From NCBI GenBank assembly GCA_001662425.1, contig BDDC01000005.1, positions 11,762 through 75,761 of the forward strand: a DNA stretch of 64,000 nt, in the 5' to 3' direction. Shown here in pieces: positions 1 through 11,389 of this stretch (positions within the stretch are counted from its first letter, which is position 1; the number at the start of each line of letters is the position of its first letter). Made by a program: the position numbers and the translations under genes. Source of the stretch: Chlamydomonas sphaeroides (Eukaryota > Chlorophyta > Chlorophyceae > Chlamydomonadales > Chlamydomonadaceae). The notes beneath the pieces were generated by a model. That model made no database searches, was not told where the DNA came from, and was given only the letters and a program-made list of their open reading frames with translations.

Positions 1-32
1 TCGTGCGCGCCCGTGCCCCCTCTCCGCCACAG

Positions 33-559
33 ACCGCTCGCTGCCGGTCACACCGCCGCCGGACGTCGCAGCGGCGCTGGCGGCTGGCTTGCTGCCTGCG
101 CTCGAGTCCCTGCTGCGGGCCGCGGGCCGTCCGGGCGCGCAGCCGGGGACTGTGGACACCGCCCGCAGTCTACTGGAGGGCGTCTTTGGGATGGCGCTGT
201 GTGAAGCAGGCTCCCGCCTGACGGTGCTGCTGCTGTACGGCGAGCCGCAGCAGGCGGCGTCGCTCATGGCCGCCACCGACAAGCTGACGCGGCTGCTGTC
301 GAGCCAGGGCGAGGCGGAGGGCAAGGCGGCAGACCTGCGGAACTGGCTGTTGAATCTTCTCTTGGGCGCCATTGCGTTTGCGCTACAGCGGAATGGGGGT
401 GCCTCGACCGGGTTGCTGGGGGTTCCTGCAGTGCCGCCTGCCGCGGGGCCGCCCGCTGCGGAGCCGTCGGCCTCGGAGCCGTCGGCCTCGGAGCAGTCGG
501 CCTCGGAGCCCCCGGCCTCGGAGCCCCCGGCTGAACGCGTCTTCCTGTCCCCATGTTGA
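33..559 (+). pseudogene. Truncated MYND-family paralog, 3' exon only
   Basis: The exon opens after a CAG acceptor at 30-32 (first codon split) and reads to a TGA at 557-559. Its first 100 or so residues match the middle of the full-length MYND-finger gene at 53987-57466 on the other strand. Both share the PPPDVAAAL start, a GSRLTVLLLYGEPQQAASLM block and the KL-RLL-SQG helix, and both use the same exon border. After a Ser-Ala-Ser-Glu-Pro repeat the reading frame stops, so the hydrophobic segment and the C-terminal MYND zinc finger of the paralog are absent; no zinc-finger codons were seen in the next kilobase. It is either a decayed duplicate or a short family member without a finger. The 5' part lies outside the window. 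Homology is clear; calling it a pseudogene is inference. Confidence 0.6.
461..530 (+). repeat. 15-bp tandem coding repeat
   Basis: About five imperfect copies of a 15-base unit (core tcggcctcggagccg) encode Ser-Ala-Ser-Glu-Pro and Pro-Ala-Ser-Glu-Pro steps just before the stop of the MYND-like fragment. The full-length paralog has a comparable Pro-Glu repeat at the same place, so this is a fast-changing linker. Confidence 0.7.
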
Positions 560-1586
560 ACGAGCGGCGTGTGCTGCAGGGAGCGGCACTTTGTTGGCGG
601 CGGGCCTTGTGCCTGGCTCTCCATGCGGGGCCGCGATCCTACCGTAAGAATGCAATGCTCGCATTTCAACGCCTTCAACTGTCGAAGCCTCGAGGGTCGG
701 TGGGGGAGGCAGTCCCAGATGGAAGACGGATCTTTGTCTTGCGGGGTTACTCACTTGGCCACGTGTTGGGTACAAGGGCGGAGACGCCAGGACCGCACTG
801 CGTATCGTGTCCGGCCTAAACGCGGCCCACCAAGCCCTCACCCCTCCAGCAAGTCCACCCGACCCACATCACGAGCGAGCGGCTGCGTTCCAGCCAAGCG
901 AGCAGCCCTCGTCATCCTGGCGGCACCGCAGGTTGCTGGTGTGAAGGGCCCACCGCCATTCCCACGCAGGCTTACCAGGCTAAGGGGCCCATGGCACGAC
1001 ATGTCCGGCCCACATCACGTGCGGCTGCGTAGAAACCCTCATACCTGCCAGGTCGATGGACTTGGTGAAAGTCTATCGAGCTGGACCGTCGACGTATCAC
1101 AAAAATCCACACGAGCGCTGCTGCGTGCCATATCCATACCCGTGCAGGGCCCTAACCTCAGCATGTCGCACGGGCCCGCCGTTGCCCAGGGGATCGCCCC
1201 TCAACCCCATGGAAGCCACGTGGATTGTACCCGCACCAAGCTTGTTCCGGCCACGAGCCTCCTCGAGCGTTGGGTGGGCACTGGCTGGCTGCCGCAGCGT
1301 TGGCACGGTTCAGGCGTTGGCTAACAAGGCTGTTTCTAAATTGGAGGAGGTGTGAATCCTATAGGCTTGCATGCCTCAGCTCAGCATGTTGCGCGACGAC
1401 TGACAGATTTGTGCCACGACCGGCCCCGTCCCAACAGCCTGAGCGTGGCACCTCTACTCTACGGTCTCGCCCCGCGGTCCAGGCTGAGCTCCTGGCACTT
1501 ATCAGGGCGCCTTCGGGGCTGCCGCCCCGTATCAGCTTGCCGGACGACCAAGCATGCGAGCTCCGGATTCCGAGCAGACGAGGCCC
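560..1586. other. Stretch without a recognisable gene
   Basis: Open frames occur on both strands but none shows C-ending codon bias, a domain or convincing splice borders. It probably holds the 3' flanks of the MYND fragment (plus) and the coiled-coil gene (minus), which point at each other. Confidence 0.4.
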
Positions 1587-3959
1587 CTAACGCCGCCCAA
1601 GCCGTTGCGCACCAACCGCCGCGGGCTTGGGCTTGCGCCCTCCAAAGCAACCGCAGCAGCCGCGCGGCTCGGCGATCTCGGGCGCCGCCGGCGCAGCCGC
1701 GACCCCTGCTGCCGGCCACCCTGGGCCCGCGGCGCCTGTTGCCGGGCCTCCCTCGGGCAAGCGGGCGATGATGCCCTGGATGTGGCGCAGCTCCAGCTCA
1801 ATGTCGTCAATGTCCTCTGAGGGGGGTGGGGCCCGCGCAGGCGGGCGTGGCGCGGCACGTGCAAGGGTCGGCGCAGCGCACACGGCGGGGTTGCGACGGC
1901 GGGGTTGCGGCGACGGCCCGGCGGCGCTACTTGGCTCTCGGCTGGGGTGGAGCGGCAGGCATCTGCTGCGATAGGTCGCGGAATTGCAGCACAACAAGGC
2001 CTGCCAGTGGCCTGCCACGTACCGACGGCCTGCCGGAAGCCCGACAGCGCGGCCTTGGTGGCCTTGGACTCCTGCTCGTACAGGTTGCTGAAGTGGTCGG
2101 CTTCCTGCACGGCCAGATAGGGAGCGGGTGCGGTTGGCGCTCTGCTCGAGCCCCCTAGTCGACACAAATGTCAAACAGGTACTGGCCCCAATCCGGATTC
2201 CTAGCCCTCCTGCAATGGCAGCGCGGAGCGGCAGTGGGGGGATGCGAGGAGCGCGCTGGCTCAAGGCCTCTAAGTATTGACATGCAGAGCGGCCGGCACG
2301 GCTCAGGGGCCTGGAGTCAGCTCCCCGGCGCCTTGACCATGTACGAATCTGTCCTCCCCGGCGACCGGCGGAGGAGTACCCGACGGAGCGCCACAGCGAG
2401 CTGCATGCACTCCTTCCCCGGCCGCAGGCAGCTACCGGTACATACCCCGTTTCACCATCCCGCAAGGCAAGGCGCGGCCCTTTGCTGCAGCACAACGCCT
2501 TACCCACACTCGCTCCACGCCGCTCCTGGCCCCTGGCGCCGGTGCTGGTGCCCGCCCCCTTCGTCCCCCGCCCCAACCCACCGCCGCACCTGCTCCAGCT
2601 CGTCCAGCTCCTGCCGCAGCGCGCGGAACTCGCCCTTGTCGTCCGGCAGCATCAGCTTCAGCTTGACCACCTGCTCCTCGCTGGCGCCCAGCCGCTGCCG
2701 GAGCTGCGCACGGGGGCCGGGGGAGAGGGGTGCACTGCAGGGTGGAAATCGCTGTCGCCGCGCTGGGTTACACACCAACCCATTTGCCCAGTGAGCAGGG
2801 TTTGGGTGGAGAACGCGGGTTTGGGGAGGGGCCACGTGGGGAGCGACAGCGCAGAAATGGCGGCGAGCGCGTGGCCAGGCTCTGCCAGCGCCGCCATCTC
2901 AAGCCGCCGATGCAGGCAGGCAGGGGCGCCCGCGGGTCGTGCGCCAGCCCTGCAGCAGCAGCGCGGGTGCGTGCACCTCCATGCACCACCATGCACCTCC
3001 GTGCACCACGCCGCGCCTACGCACGTGCGCGATCTCCGCCTGCAGCGCCTGACGCTCCAGCTCAAAGGCTGCGTGCTCCCGGCGGCTGGCGTACGCGTCC
3101 ACGTGCTCCCGCAGCCCATTGACGTCCTGCTTGACCTCGGCCTGGCGTCGTTTGGAAGGGGGGCAGGCGGCGGAGCGGGAGACGCACGTGAGGGGTGGTC
3201 CTTGCGAGGGGCGGCGGCAGTGGCTAGAGCTGTGGCGCTGGGGATGCTGGGCTGCAGGCGCCGCAGTGGCAGAAACGCGGCGGAGGCGGCGTATTCGGGC
3301 GGGGATGGCTGCGTCTACCTGTAGCCAGGCCTTGGAGGCGAAGCCGGTGTACGGGCCGCTCTTGGTGCCGGGGCCCTTGAGCGGCGGTAGTTGAGGCACC
3401 TGGCTGGGCGGCCCCGCCCGCGCGTCCGGCCTTGGGTGCAGGGCCGGCAACATGGGGACAGGATGGTACCGTAGACGCCGAGCCAGCAGTCAGGCATAGC
3501 GCGAGAGCGGCTGCTCGGCGGCTGCGGGCGGCTTGACGGGCGGACGTGCGCGCTGCGTACCTCGCGTTTGGGCTGTGGGGCGAGATGGCTCCGGGCGGCT
3601 GGAAGGTAGCGCCCTGCTGCTGCGGGAAGCGTGGAATCGGAAACATGTAGCGGGTTGCCGTTGGCTACGGCGTGCGGCCACAGCCGGAGCTGGCGCAGAG
3701 CAGGTGCTGTGCGCACCTGCTGGGGCTCCTGGGCCTGGCCCTGCGGCTGCCGCAGCGGCGGGTCACGCTTCAGGGGCTGCGCCAGCTGGTAGCGCAGGCT
3801 GTGGGAGAGCTTGAGCATGCGCATGGGGTCGTGTTCATTGTCGGGGGCTGGGTGGGTGTCGGGCTGCTGTTGTGCCAGGGCCGGAGGGGGCGGCTCCACG
3901 CGCAGCGCAGGGAAGGGCGGCAGTGGGCGAGGCGGCATGCTGCCTGGGTCCACAAGCAC
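1587..3959 (-). CDS. Coiled-coil protein, 309 aa, unknown function
   Basis: Seven exons join in phase: 3959-3717, 3619-3561, 3403-3319, 3141-3025, 2703-2590, 2104-2023 and 1816-1587, all with GT-AG introns. Residues 1-130 are Pro/Gln-rich and contain a short conserved-looking stretch (MRMLKLSHSLRYQLAQPLKR). Residues 130-255 form one long heptad-patterned coiled coil encoded by four exons (for example LRQRLGASEEQVVKLKLML and LRQELDELEQ), ending with DIDDIELELRHIQGIIARL. The tail is Ala/Pro-rich with a CCGCFGGRKPKP motif that could be lipid-modified or metal-binding. No enzyme motif, signal peptide or membrane segment is visible. The start is the first ATG of the first exon and lies 387 bp from the start of the divergent UBZ gene. 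A cytoskeletal or ciliary role would be typical of such proteins but nothing here proves it. Confidence 0.7.
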
Positions 3960-4346
3960 CCAGTGATTACTCAGTGGTTCATGCGCAAGCGTGTAGCTGC
4001 GCCTGGCAGCGGGCGTCGCGGTCAGTAGAGGAGAAAGTCTCTCGCATCTTGGTCACTGTTGTGAAGTCGCTGTTGATTGCAAAGCTGTTGTGTAAGTCAT
4101 AGGAGTCAACGTCAGCGTCAGGTCTCGTGCTTAACGCATGTTGTTAGACGGAGCTGGGCATTCGCCAGCTGTTGCAACGCGATCCAAGGTACCAAGGAAA
4201 CCCCGCAATGAAGCCATACGCTGGGCCATTTGCCCACTTCCGCTGCACATACGTGCTACCATAGGTATTCATATATCACCCTTATGAGCTGAACGCGACC
4301 ACCGACACTTGGCATCAGGTCAGCCGCTGCCAGGGCGACTGCGCGC
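3960..4346. promoter_or_regulatory. Divergent intergenic region of two genes
   Basis: This 387-bp spacer separates the start codons of the minus-strand coiled-coil gene and the plus-strand UBZ gene and must contain both 5' regions. It is less GC-rich than its flanks from about 4080 to 4300. No clear TATA box was identified. Confidence 0.45.
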
Positions 4347-7300
4347 ATGCGCAACGCTTTCGATGTGCTGTCTGCATCGTCAAAGCAGAAAGATGGCCGT
4401 AGGCTGTCGGCGGCGACGAGCGGGAGGCAGACACCAGGCAAGGCGCAGGTGAGAGATGGTTGGGGGCCATAAAAAGGGAGGGCTGAAGTAGGCACGCGGC
4501 CGCCAAACTTGGCACAAGGGTGGGAATGAGGAAGAAGCGTGGCGAGTCCCGGCTGGCGCGCTTGGAACGGGGAGAGGCGAGGTCATGGGGTCAGGTTGCG
4601 TGCCGCTGGCCAATATGCACCCAACCTTCCTCAGGGCGGCTACACGCAATGCCCCTTGTGCCAGCGGACCGTGCCCGTGAGCTTTGTGGAAGCGCATGTG
4701 ACGCTCTGTCTCTCGACGCCGGGCCCAACGCCGCCGCCTACCCAGCCCTCGCAAGGGCCGCGGCACCGGCGCGTACCCAGCAACGAGGACGACCCGGGCC
4801 CTGGCGCGGCGATTCCACTGCAGGCCACGCCCGGCGGCGGCGCCTGCGCTGGCGTGCAGCCACAGGCTGACGCGGCGGCACCAGGGACCGCGCCGGCACC
4901 AGCTGACGCGGCGGCCCAGGTGCCGCAGCGGCGTCCTCCTGAAGCCGCTGCAGGGGCTATCGCGCCAGCGGTGCCCGTCCTTGATCTAACGCAGGAGGAT
5001 GCGCCGTCTCCACCTCCCGCCACGGCAATCCCGGTGCAGCCGCAAGCGCAGCCGCCGGCGCCTGGCAGGGTGGTGCTCGTGCCTCGCCAGGCGTCGCAGC
5101 AGCGGACGTTGCCATGGGTCCCCGCCGCGCCGTCCATCCAGAAGGCGAGCGCGGCTCGTCCCGAGCAAGCGCCTGGGGCGTCGCAGCAGGCTCCTCCGGC
5201 TACACAGGCGCCAGCGCCCAAGGACGCCGGCGCCTTGCCGTCGCGCAGCGCCTTCGACATCCTCCGCGAGGTGCGGCCCTGTCGTTGCACCGCCGCTTGC
5301 CTCCAGCTGCCTGCGTGGCGCACCGCTTGACTCCCTGCTGTCCTCCCCTCGCCGCACCGTCTGGCGGCTCCCCCAGAGCCAGCAGCGCGCCGCGGGCCGC
5401 TGCCACAGCTTCTACCTGGAGCGCACCCCCGACGGCCGCTGGCTGGGCCACTGGTGGGCCCGAGGTGCGGCCCGCAGCCGCCTCCCATAGGCCTTGCGCA
5501 TTGCGTAGCAGCCCTGGCAGTCGCCCCGCAGACTAGACATGGGTGGACTGAAAGCGGACTGCCGTGTCGCGCGCCATGCCGCCTCAGGCACCGCCACGCC
5601 CTCGCAGCAGCGCCTGGCGGCGGCCGCCTGCTGGTCCGCCTCTACCTCACTGGCGGGGGGCGGCCGCGGCGGCTCCGGGGGTCCTGGCGCCGCCGCCGGC
5701 AAGGAGGCCGTCACGCTGCTCACCAACGTGCCACCGGGCGACGGAGGGCCCGTGGGCTGGTCGTCAGGTCAGCGCCGAGCGCCACCTCAGCGGCCTTCAT
5801 GACACGCGAAACACCCGAGCGCCGCCCGGCCGCCCCACCGCAGCGCCGTGCAGGCCTGCCTGCCTGCCTGCCGTAGGGCTGCTGCCCGCGGTACCCTGCC
5901 CCAGCGGCCTCCTCGACGCCTGTGCCTGGCCCCCGCCGCCACACCCTGCACCCGGCACCATGGAGGCGGCGGTGGACCGCACAGTGACAGCCCGTCGCCC
6001 CAGAGCTGGTCACAGGCCGTCGCAGCGTGCATCGCAGCGGCCAGCTGGGCGGGCGACCAGGATCGCCCGTACTGTCCACGCACCCCTGAATGCTTATGGT
6101 CACGCCTTGGGACCCAACAGCCTCATCCCGACCCCCTTCCCATGCGCGTCCGCCCGCAGCCGGGCTGCCCAGCAACGCGGTACCGCCCGAGGGCCGCTGG
6201 CGCGGCGGCCCCTCGGCGCTCAAGTCGGCGCTGCAGAAGGCGGTGCGGCTGGGCCGCGCCGCATGCGGAGTGCGGCTGGCGCTGCAGCTGCTCAAGGACG
6301 AGGCTGAGTCGGGCGACGGAGCGGCAGGGACGGCAGCAGGCGGCGGAGGCGGAGGCGCAGGAGGAGGCACGCAGGGTGGCGGGCGAGGAGGGGCGGCGGG
6401 AGCTGGGGCCGGGCGCGGCGGCGGCCGCGACGGGGCCTGGGGCGGCGGCCGTGGCTGGCGTGGCGGTGCGGGCGGCGGCGGAGGAGGCGGGCAGCAGCAG
6501 CTGCTCCGCCGGCTGGCGGTGGTGTGTGTGGAGGACTCCCTGCTGCACCCGGGGCTGCCGCTGGTGATGTGGCTCATGGCGGCGCAGGTGGGGTGGACGG
6601 ACGGGGGAAAGGAGGGAGGGAGCGAGCGAGGGAGGGAGGGCAGGAGGGAGGGAGGAAAGGCAGGGGCGGGAAGGCAGGAGGGAGGGAGGGCAGGGGTCGG
6701 AGGCGGCGCGATGTGGGTCGGGGCAGCTGGCGGCGCGGGCACCTGCAGTGCCCAGCTGCCTCTCGACTCGCAACAGCAGGAGCCGCGGCGCGCGGATCTG
6801 GCATGACATCTCTGTGTCTCTGCCATCTCTGCCCGGGGATCCGCAGGCCAAAGGCTTCACCCTGGGCGCGAGCCACGTCAGGTGTGCGAGCATGTGGTGC
6901 TGCCCAGACCGTGTGGGGCCAACGCCTGCCCCGTCGCCGGCGGCATAGCACCCTAGCCCGCGGCCAAACTGAGCTCTCCCCAATCTCCTATCCCTCTGCG
7001 CCCCGCCGCAGCGCGCTGCTGTGCCTCACCTACCAGCTGGCGGCCGTGCCCCTGCGCGACGGCCTGCCCGAAGACTGGAACGCTGCGCCTGACGGCGCTG
7101 CAGCGCCCCTGCCAAGCGGTCCCGGCCAGGGTCCCGGCGCTACGCAGGTGCGCAGCCGCAGCCGATCTTTACGACCCGCACCACGCGCGGCCGGTCGTCC
7201 CACGCACACAGCAGCTCACGCACCGCCTGCCCTCACTGTGTATGTGCCCTGCCCCCCGCCATGGCAACTCCCTTAGCTCCAACGGAGCGATGACGACGAG

Positions 7301-9697
7301 GAGGAGGCCGCCGCCGCCGCCGCCGCCTCGCCCGGCGGGCCGCTTCCCGTCGGAACCCCCTCTAGCCTGGCTGACGTGGACGGCCTGCGGCTGCCCGGGC
7401 CCGAGGCCTGCCTGGTCAAGTGCCTGCTCATGCGGGCGGCGTACGGTGGCATGGCCTGCGACGTGCGCCTGCTGCGGGGCTTTGCGGGCTACTGGGCGGC
7501 GCGCTTCGGGGGCCGTGCAGGTGAGCAGTGGGGCCGAGGGAGGCTCGAGAAGAGAGGCGGGGGGTGGGGCGGAATGGCGGATCAGGGCGGGCTTGGGTTT
7601 GGGGCGCGCAAGCTGTTGTGTCTGCGTGTGAGCAGCCGGGCCGTGGGTCTGGAGGAGCATGGCAGGCCCAAGAACGCGAGTCAGGGAGGGCTGGAGAAGC
7701 GAAGCTTGAGGGGATGGGGCGCGGGGCGCGTGAGCTGGTGTGCCTGCGTGTGGGCCGCCCATGCACCGCACCGCAGCGCCACCGCCGCCGCCGGAGCAAG
7801 CGGGGGGTGGGGAGGTGGCTGCGCCCAACGCGCACTGCGCCGGCACCGTCGGGGCTGGCGGCAGCGGAGCGGCCCGTGGCGCCGGCGCCGGCGCGGCATC
7901 CAACGGCACGACAGCCGGCAGCGCCGACGGCCCGGTGCCGGCTGGCGGCTTCAGCGGCGGCGCGTTGCCGGTGAAGCGGCCACGGGAGGACGCCGCGGCC
8001 ACGATCCCCGTGCCGCTGCCTGCCGGCGGCTTAGATGGGGCCGAGGGCCCGGGGCTTGGTCCCGGCAGCCAGGCGCTGTGCAGCCAGGCGCTGCGGTCGC
8101 CAGGCGCTGCCCGCAGAGCCGACGACGCCTACTACTCCTACTTCCAGGCAGGGCCCCGGCGCATGGGAGCACGCGGGCCTGGGCTTGACATCTGGGGTGG
8201 CTGGGAGCGGGCTGGCGCAGGCGCATGGACCTGCTGGGCAGGGGGCTGGGTCAAGCGCGAAGCGCTACGGTGAGAGTAGTCAGCGGGTTGCTTGCGAGAC
8301 CGCCGCACCTTCCTTTGCACCGCGTTTCAGGCGGGCTCCCAGTCCCCACCTGGCCCTGCCGCAGGCCGAGGACGCGCCCCGCAACCTGGGCCCCTTTGTC
8401 AAGGCCTCGCAGCTCATGGCCGAGCAGGCCCGCGAGCAGAGCGCGCTGCAGCGCTGCGGCGCGGCCAGTGCCTCAGCCAGCCAGGGGCAGGGCGCACAGC
8501 CGCCATGGCCCCAGCAGCCCTCCGCCTCACAGCCGCCGTGGCCCCAGCAGCCCTCCGCCTCACAGCCGCCAGGCTGGCCGCTACCGCAGCCGTCGCAGCA
8601 GCACCAAGCGTCCGTGCAGCAAGCAGACTGGGTGCGGCCGCTCTGGCACGCGGCCGGGGGCGGGGGCGGCCATGGCTCGGCGGCAGGGCAGCTTGGGGCA
8701 CAGCGGGCTGGCGCGCTGAGCAACGGCACCGGCAGCGCTGGTGCGGACTGCCCGCGCAGTGCGGCCGCGGAGGTCAGATGCGCCAGCGCCGCGACGCCTT
8801 GGCTGACGTTCTTGTGTGACCTGTACGAGCAAGGTGCGGTGGCAGCACGCCCTGCGCTTCCGTGCACCACAGGTATCGCTGGCCGGGCGCCGTCCACTCG
8901 CCAAGGCGGAAGCCGCTTCCCGCCCGACCTGACCCATCCAGCCCTCCCCCGCTTCCCCGTCCCGTCCCCTGGCAGTGCCGGTGCCGCCGGCCCTGGCACG
9001 CGCCGAGTCGGTGGGCCCGCTGCGCCGCTCCGATGTGCCGCTATCGGCGGTGGACTTTCACGTCAGCGACGTCCTCACGCAGCTAGCGGAGCGACCCGAG
9101 CTGGCGGAGCCGCTGGCGGCGGCGCTGGCCGCGGACGCGGCGGCGCAGGGCCGTCCGGCGTCAGGGGCTCCCGAGGACGTAGAGGAGGTGCTCAAGAGCT
9201 CCATGTGGGTCGGGGCCATGGCACGGCGGGGCGCATGCCGAGACATGGTGGGGGCCTTGCCATGGCTGGTAAAGCGTGCGATAGGCGGGCGGGCGCGATG
9301 GGCGAAACGAGCTTGCTAGGCTGCTTGCGCCCGTTGCGCTGGTGCCAAAGGAATAATACATGCTGCCGCCGGGCCCCTTCCTGCTCGTCGTTTCCGCAGG
9401 TGGCTTTTCAGGTCCAGCAAGAACCCCAAGCAGTGGGTACACGAGGTCAGCCCCTGCTGCCGCCGCCCCGCCGCCAGCAGCTGCGGCCCCGTCGGCGGAG
9501 GCTCGGCATCGCGCCCCGCGGTGCCGGCGGCGGCGTCACCGGCTGCGCCGTGCTGCGAGCACCTCAGCCTGGCGGCGCAGCTTTCCGAGGAGCAGCGCGA
9601 GCGCCAGGCGCTGGCGGCGCTGTGGACCGTGGCGGCGCCGTTTGCGGACAGGTTCTCCACCACCTACATAGGCAGGCGCTTTGGGCCGCCTGGGTGA
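4347..9697 (+). CDS. UBZ4-like zinc-finger protein, 1,071 aa, probable DNA-damage/ubiquitin role
   Basis: Twelve exons join in phase: 4347-4448, 4635-5270, 5377-5464, 5588-5767, 6160-6587, 6847-6881, 7012-7147, 7277-7520, 7777-8147, 8365-8833, 8976-9204 and 9400-9697. Intron 9 has a GC donor (CAG/GCAGGG at 8148). Residues 1-34 contain NAFDVLSASSK, a short motif seen at the front of several repair proteins. Residues 35-60 hold a CPLC...HVTLCL finger, the pattern of UBZ4 ubiquitin-binding fingers (RAD18, SNM1A, WRNIP1 types). After a disordered Pro/Ala region come conserved-looking blocks I cannot place: HSFYLERTPDGRWLGHWW, SALKSALQKAVRLGRAACGV, LLRRLAVVCVEDSLLHPGLP, CLLMRAAYGGMACDVRLLRG, SDVPLSAVDFHVSDVL and MWLFRSSKNPKQW. 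The helix-plus-(V/C)VEDSLLHP block recalls the C-terminal region of WRNIP1/MgsA ATPases but no P-loop is present. The stop follows RRFGPPG. A degenerate copy of this C-terminus lies at 52863-52952. Confidence 0.75.
6600..6710. repeat. GGGA-rich purine microsatellite
   Basis: An imperfect run of ggga, gagg and gcgagc units lies inside intron 5 of the UBZ gene, just downstream of its GT donor at 6588. It is purine-only for long stretches on the plus strand. Confidence 0.8.
8497..8571 (+). repeat. 33-bp tandem repeat in the UBZ gene
   Basis: Two near-identical 33-base units encode QPPWPQQPSAS twice and a third partial copy follows. It lies in the disordered Gln/Pro-rich part of the tenth exon. 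Confidence 0.8.
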
Positions 9698-11389
9698 TGA
9701 CAACGTAGATTGGCTGGCTGGCTGGCTGGGTTGATGGGCTCCGAAGCAGGATGCATGGGCGCAGCGAGCAAGGTAAGGCGCAGCAGGAACGAGCACAGGG
9801 GCCTTCAATTAGGACTTTGCTAGTGCAAGTACTGCTGGGCAGGAGCCTGCTGCGGCTGGGGGCGGCCTATGGGCCGAGGCCGTGCGGGTATGATTGCAGG
9901 TTCCGGGTGCTGGAATGTGTGGGTTGTACGTTTTCTTCGTGGGTTCGTTTCCTTCGTTTCCTTCGTGGGTTGTACGTTTCGCGCATCGAACAACAACAAG
10001 CAAATGGCAATGAACGAACGGCGCCGCCGCTGCAGTAACCTGCTGTTCCTTCTCGCTTGACTAGCAATATCACTCCCCCCTTTTCCGCATGAATCCCCGC
10101 ATATAGTTGGGAAGCGAGGGGCAGCATATCTGAGATAGAACGAACCTCAGCAGGGGGTCATTATATGTTAGACTTTTTGGTGAAGCAGGAGTGAGGTCAC
10201 GTACGGCGCCCTGCCTGGGTTGGTGGCTTCAGGTGGCTGCGTTCAGACGTGCGTGGGCATGCCATCGAGCTACTAAGAAGCTGGGTAACCCGGAGACCGG
10301 AGCAAGCCGGCACTATCGGCACGCTATTCGTTTCAACAAGGTCCGATCAAAGTAACAACCCATCCACGCACATTGAGCTATCTTGCTACGCAGTACGCAC
10401 CCGACATGCACGCACCCAACGAGAACGGCTACACATACAAGGCTCGGAACATGACCCCATCCAGCGACACTGGGAGTCGGGGAAAGAGCGAAAGACCGGC
10501 AGGCGCCGCTGGCGATGCACCTCTCTCGCTCCGTCCCCTTCGCACTTAAGCGTCCGGGGCCTCGCGCAGGGATGTGATTATCGGGCGCGGATATTGCTGC
10601 GGCCCTGGCTCGCGGACCGGGCCGGCCCTGCCACATTCAGGCAGGTTCCCCAAAATGAACATGCAGCACGTGCCGTGGTCTGGGATCGGGAGGGGCTTGG
10701 GTAGAGTTCCGAGCTGGCACGCGTGTTGTGTCGCTCGTGTGGCATCAGCGCGCAGGGCTGAGGGAAGAGGGATGCAGGTTGGCCGCTGCAGGCTAAGCAG
10801 GCCAGGAGGCGGGGATAGGCGGCGGAAGGTAGGGCGAGATCAGGTGCGGCAAGCCTGCGATGCTGCCGCCGCTATCGGGAACGCTGTCAGCAAGAGCTGG
10901 TGTCCAGCTGCGGCGATGCGCTGGTGCCCATCTGTGGCGGTGCACTGCTGCTCTCCCAACCAGGGGAGCCCAGAGCAAAAGACGCACAGCGGACGTGCCA
11001 CTAGGCGACCGGCAGGTTTCCAGCCCTTGCGTACATTAATCCTTCACGTCTTGTTAACGTGAATGCAATCTAATGCAAAGCTGGTGCAACACGTGTGCTG
11101 CTGGGGGTCCAACCATGGAGGAACGAGTAAAAGCGTAGGAATTCCCGGTCCAACCGGGTGAGGGACGGGTTTCGGCACGCGGCCCCATCGGGCAACCGTT
11201 CGAACTGTAATTGCATTGGACGCGACCTGCGTTCCCTCATGACTTCAATGTGTTTGAACTATCACAAGCGAATACACGACTTGCCATCCCAGAACAGAAC
11301 ATATAACGCAACACATGCCAATGCGCTTACGGTGATGACGCCAGCCGTTTTTATCAAGAATACATAAAATTGGTTAAGGGATTGCAACT
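9698..11389. other. 1.7-kb intergenic region upstream of the giant gene
   Basis: No coding exon could be supported. The region includes the 3' flank of the UBZ gene, a short direct repeat (gggttgtacgtttt / gggttgtacgttt and gtttccttc units at about 9920-9980) and an AT-richer segment at about 11040-11390 that leads to the start codon of the giant gene. A TGTAA signal at about 11205 is too distant to assign to the UBZ gene with confidence. Confidence 0.4.

Noticed and set aside
569..1324. 251-codon open frame on the plus strand after the MYND fragment.
   Set aside because: Codon use is not C-ending, composition is random (many Arg, Cys, Trp) and no splice or domain support exists. In this GC-rich DNA long open frames arise by chance.
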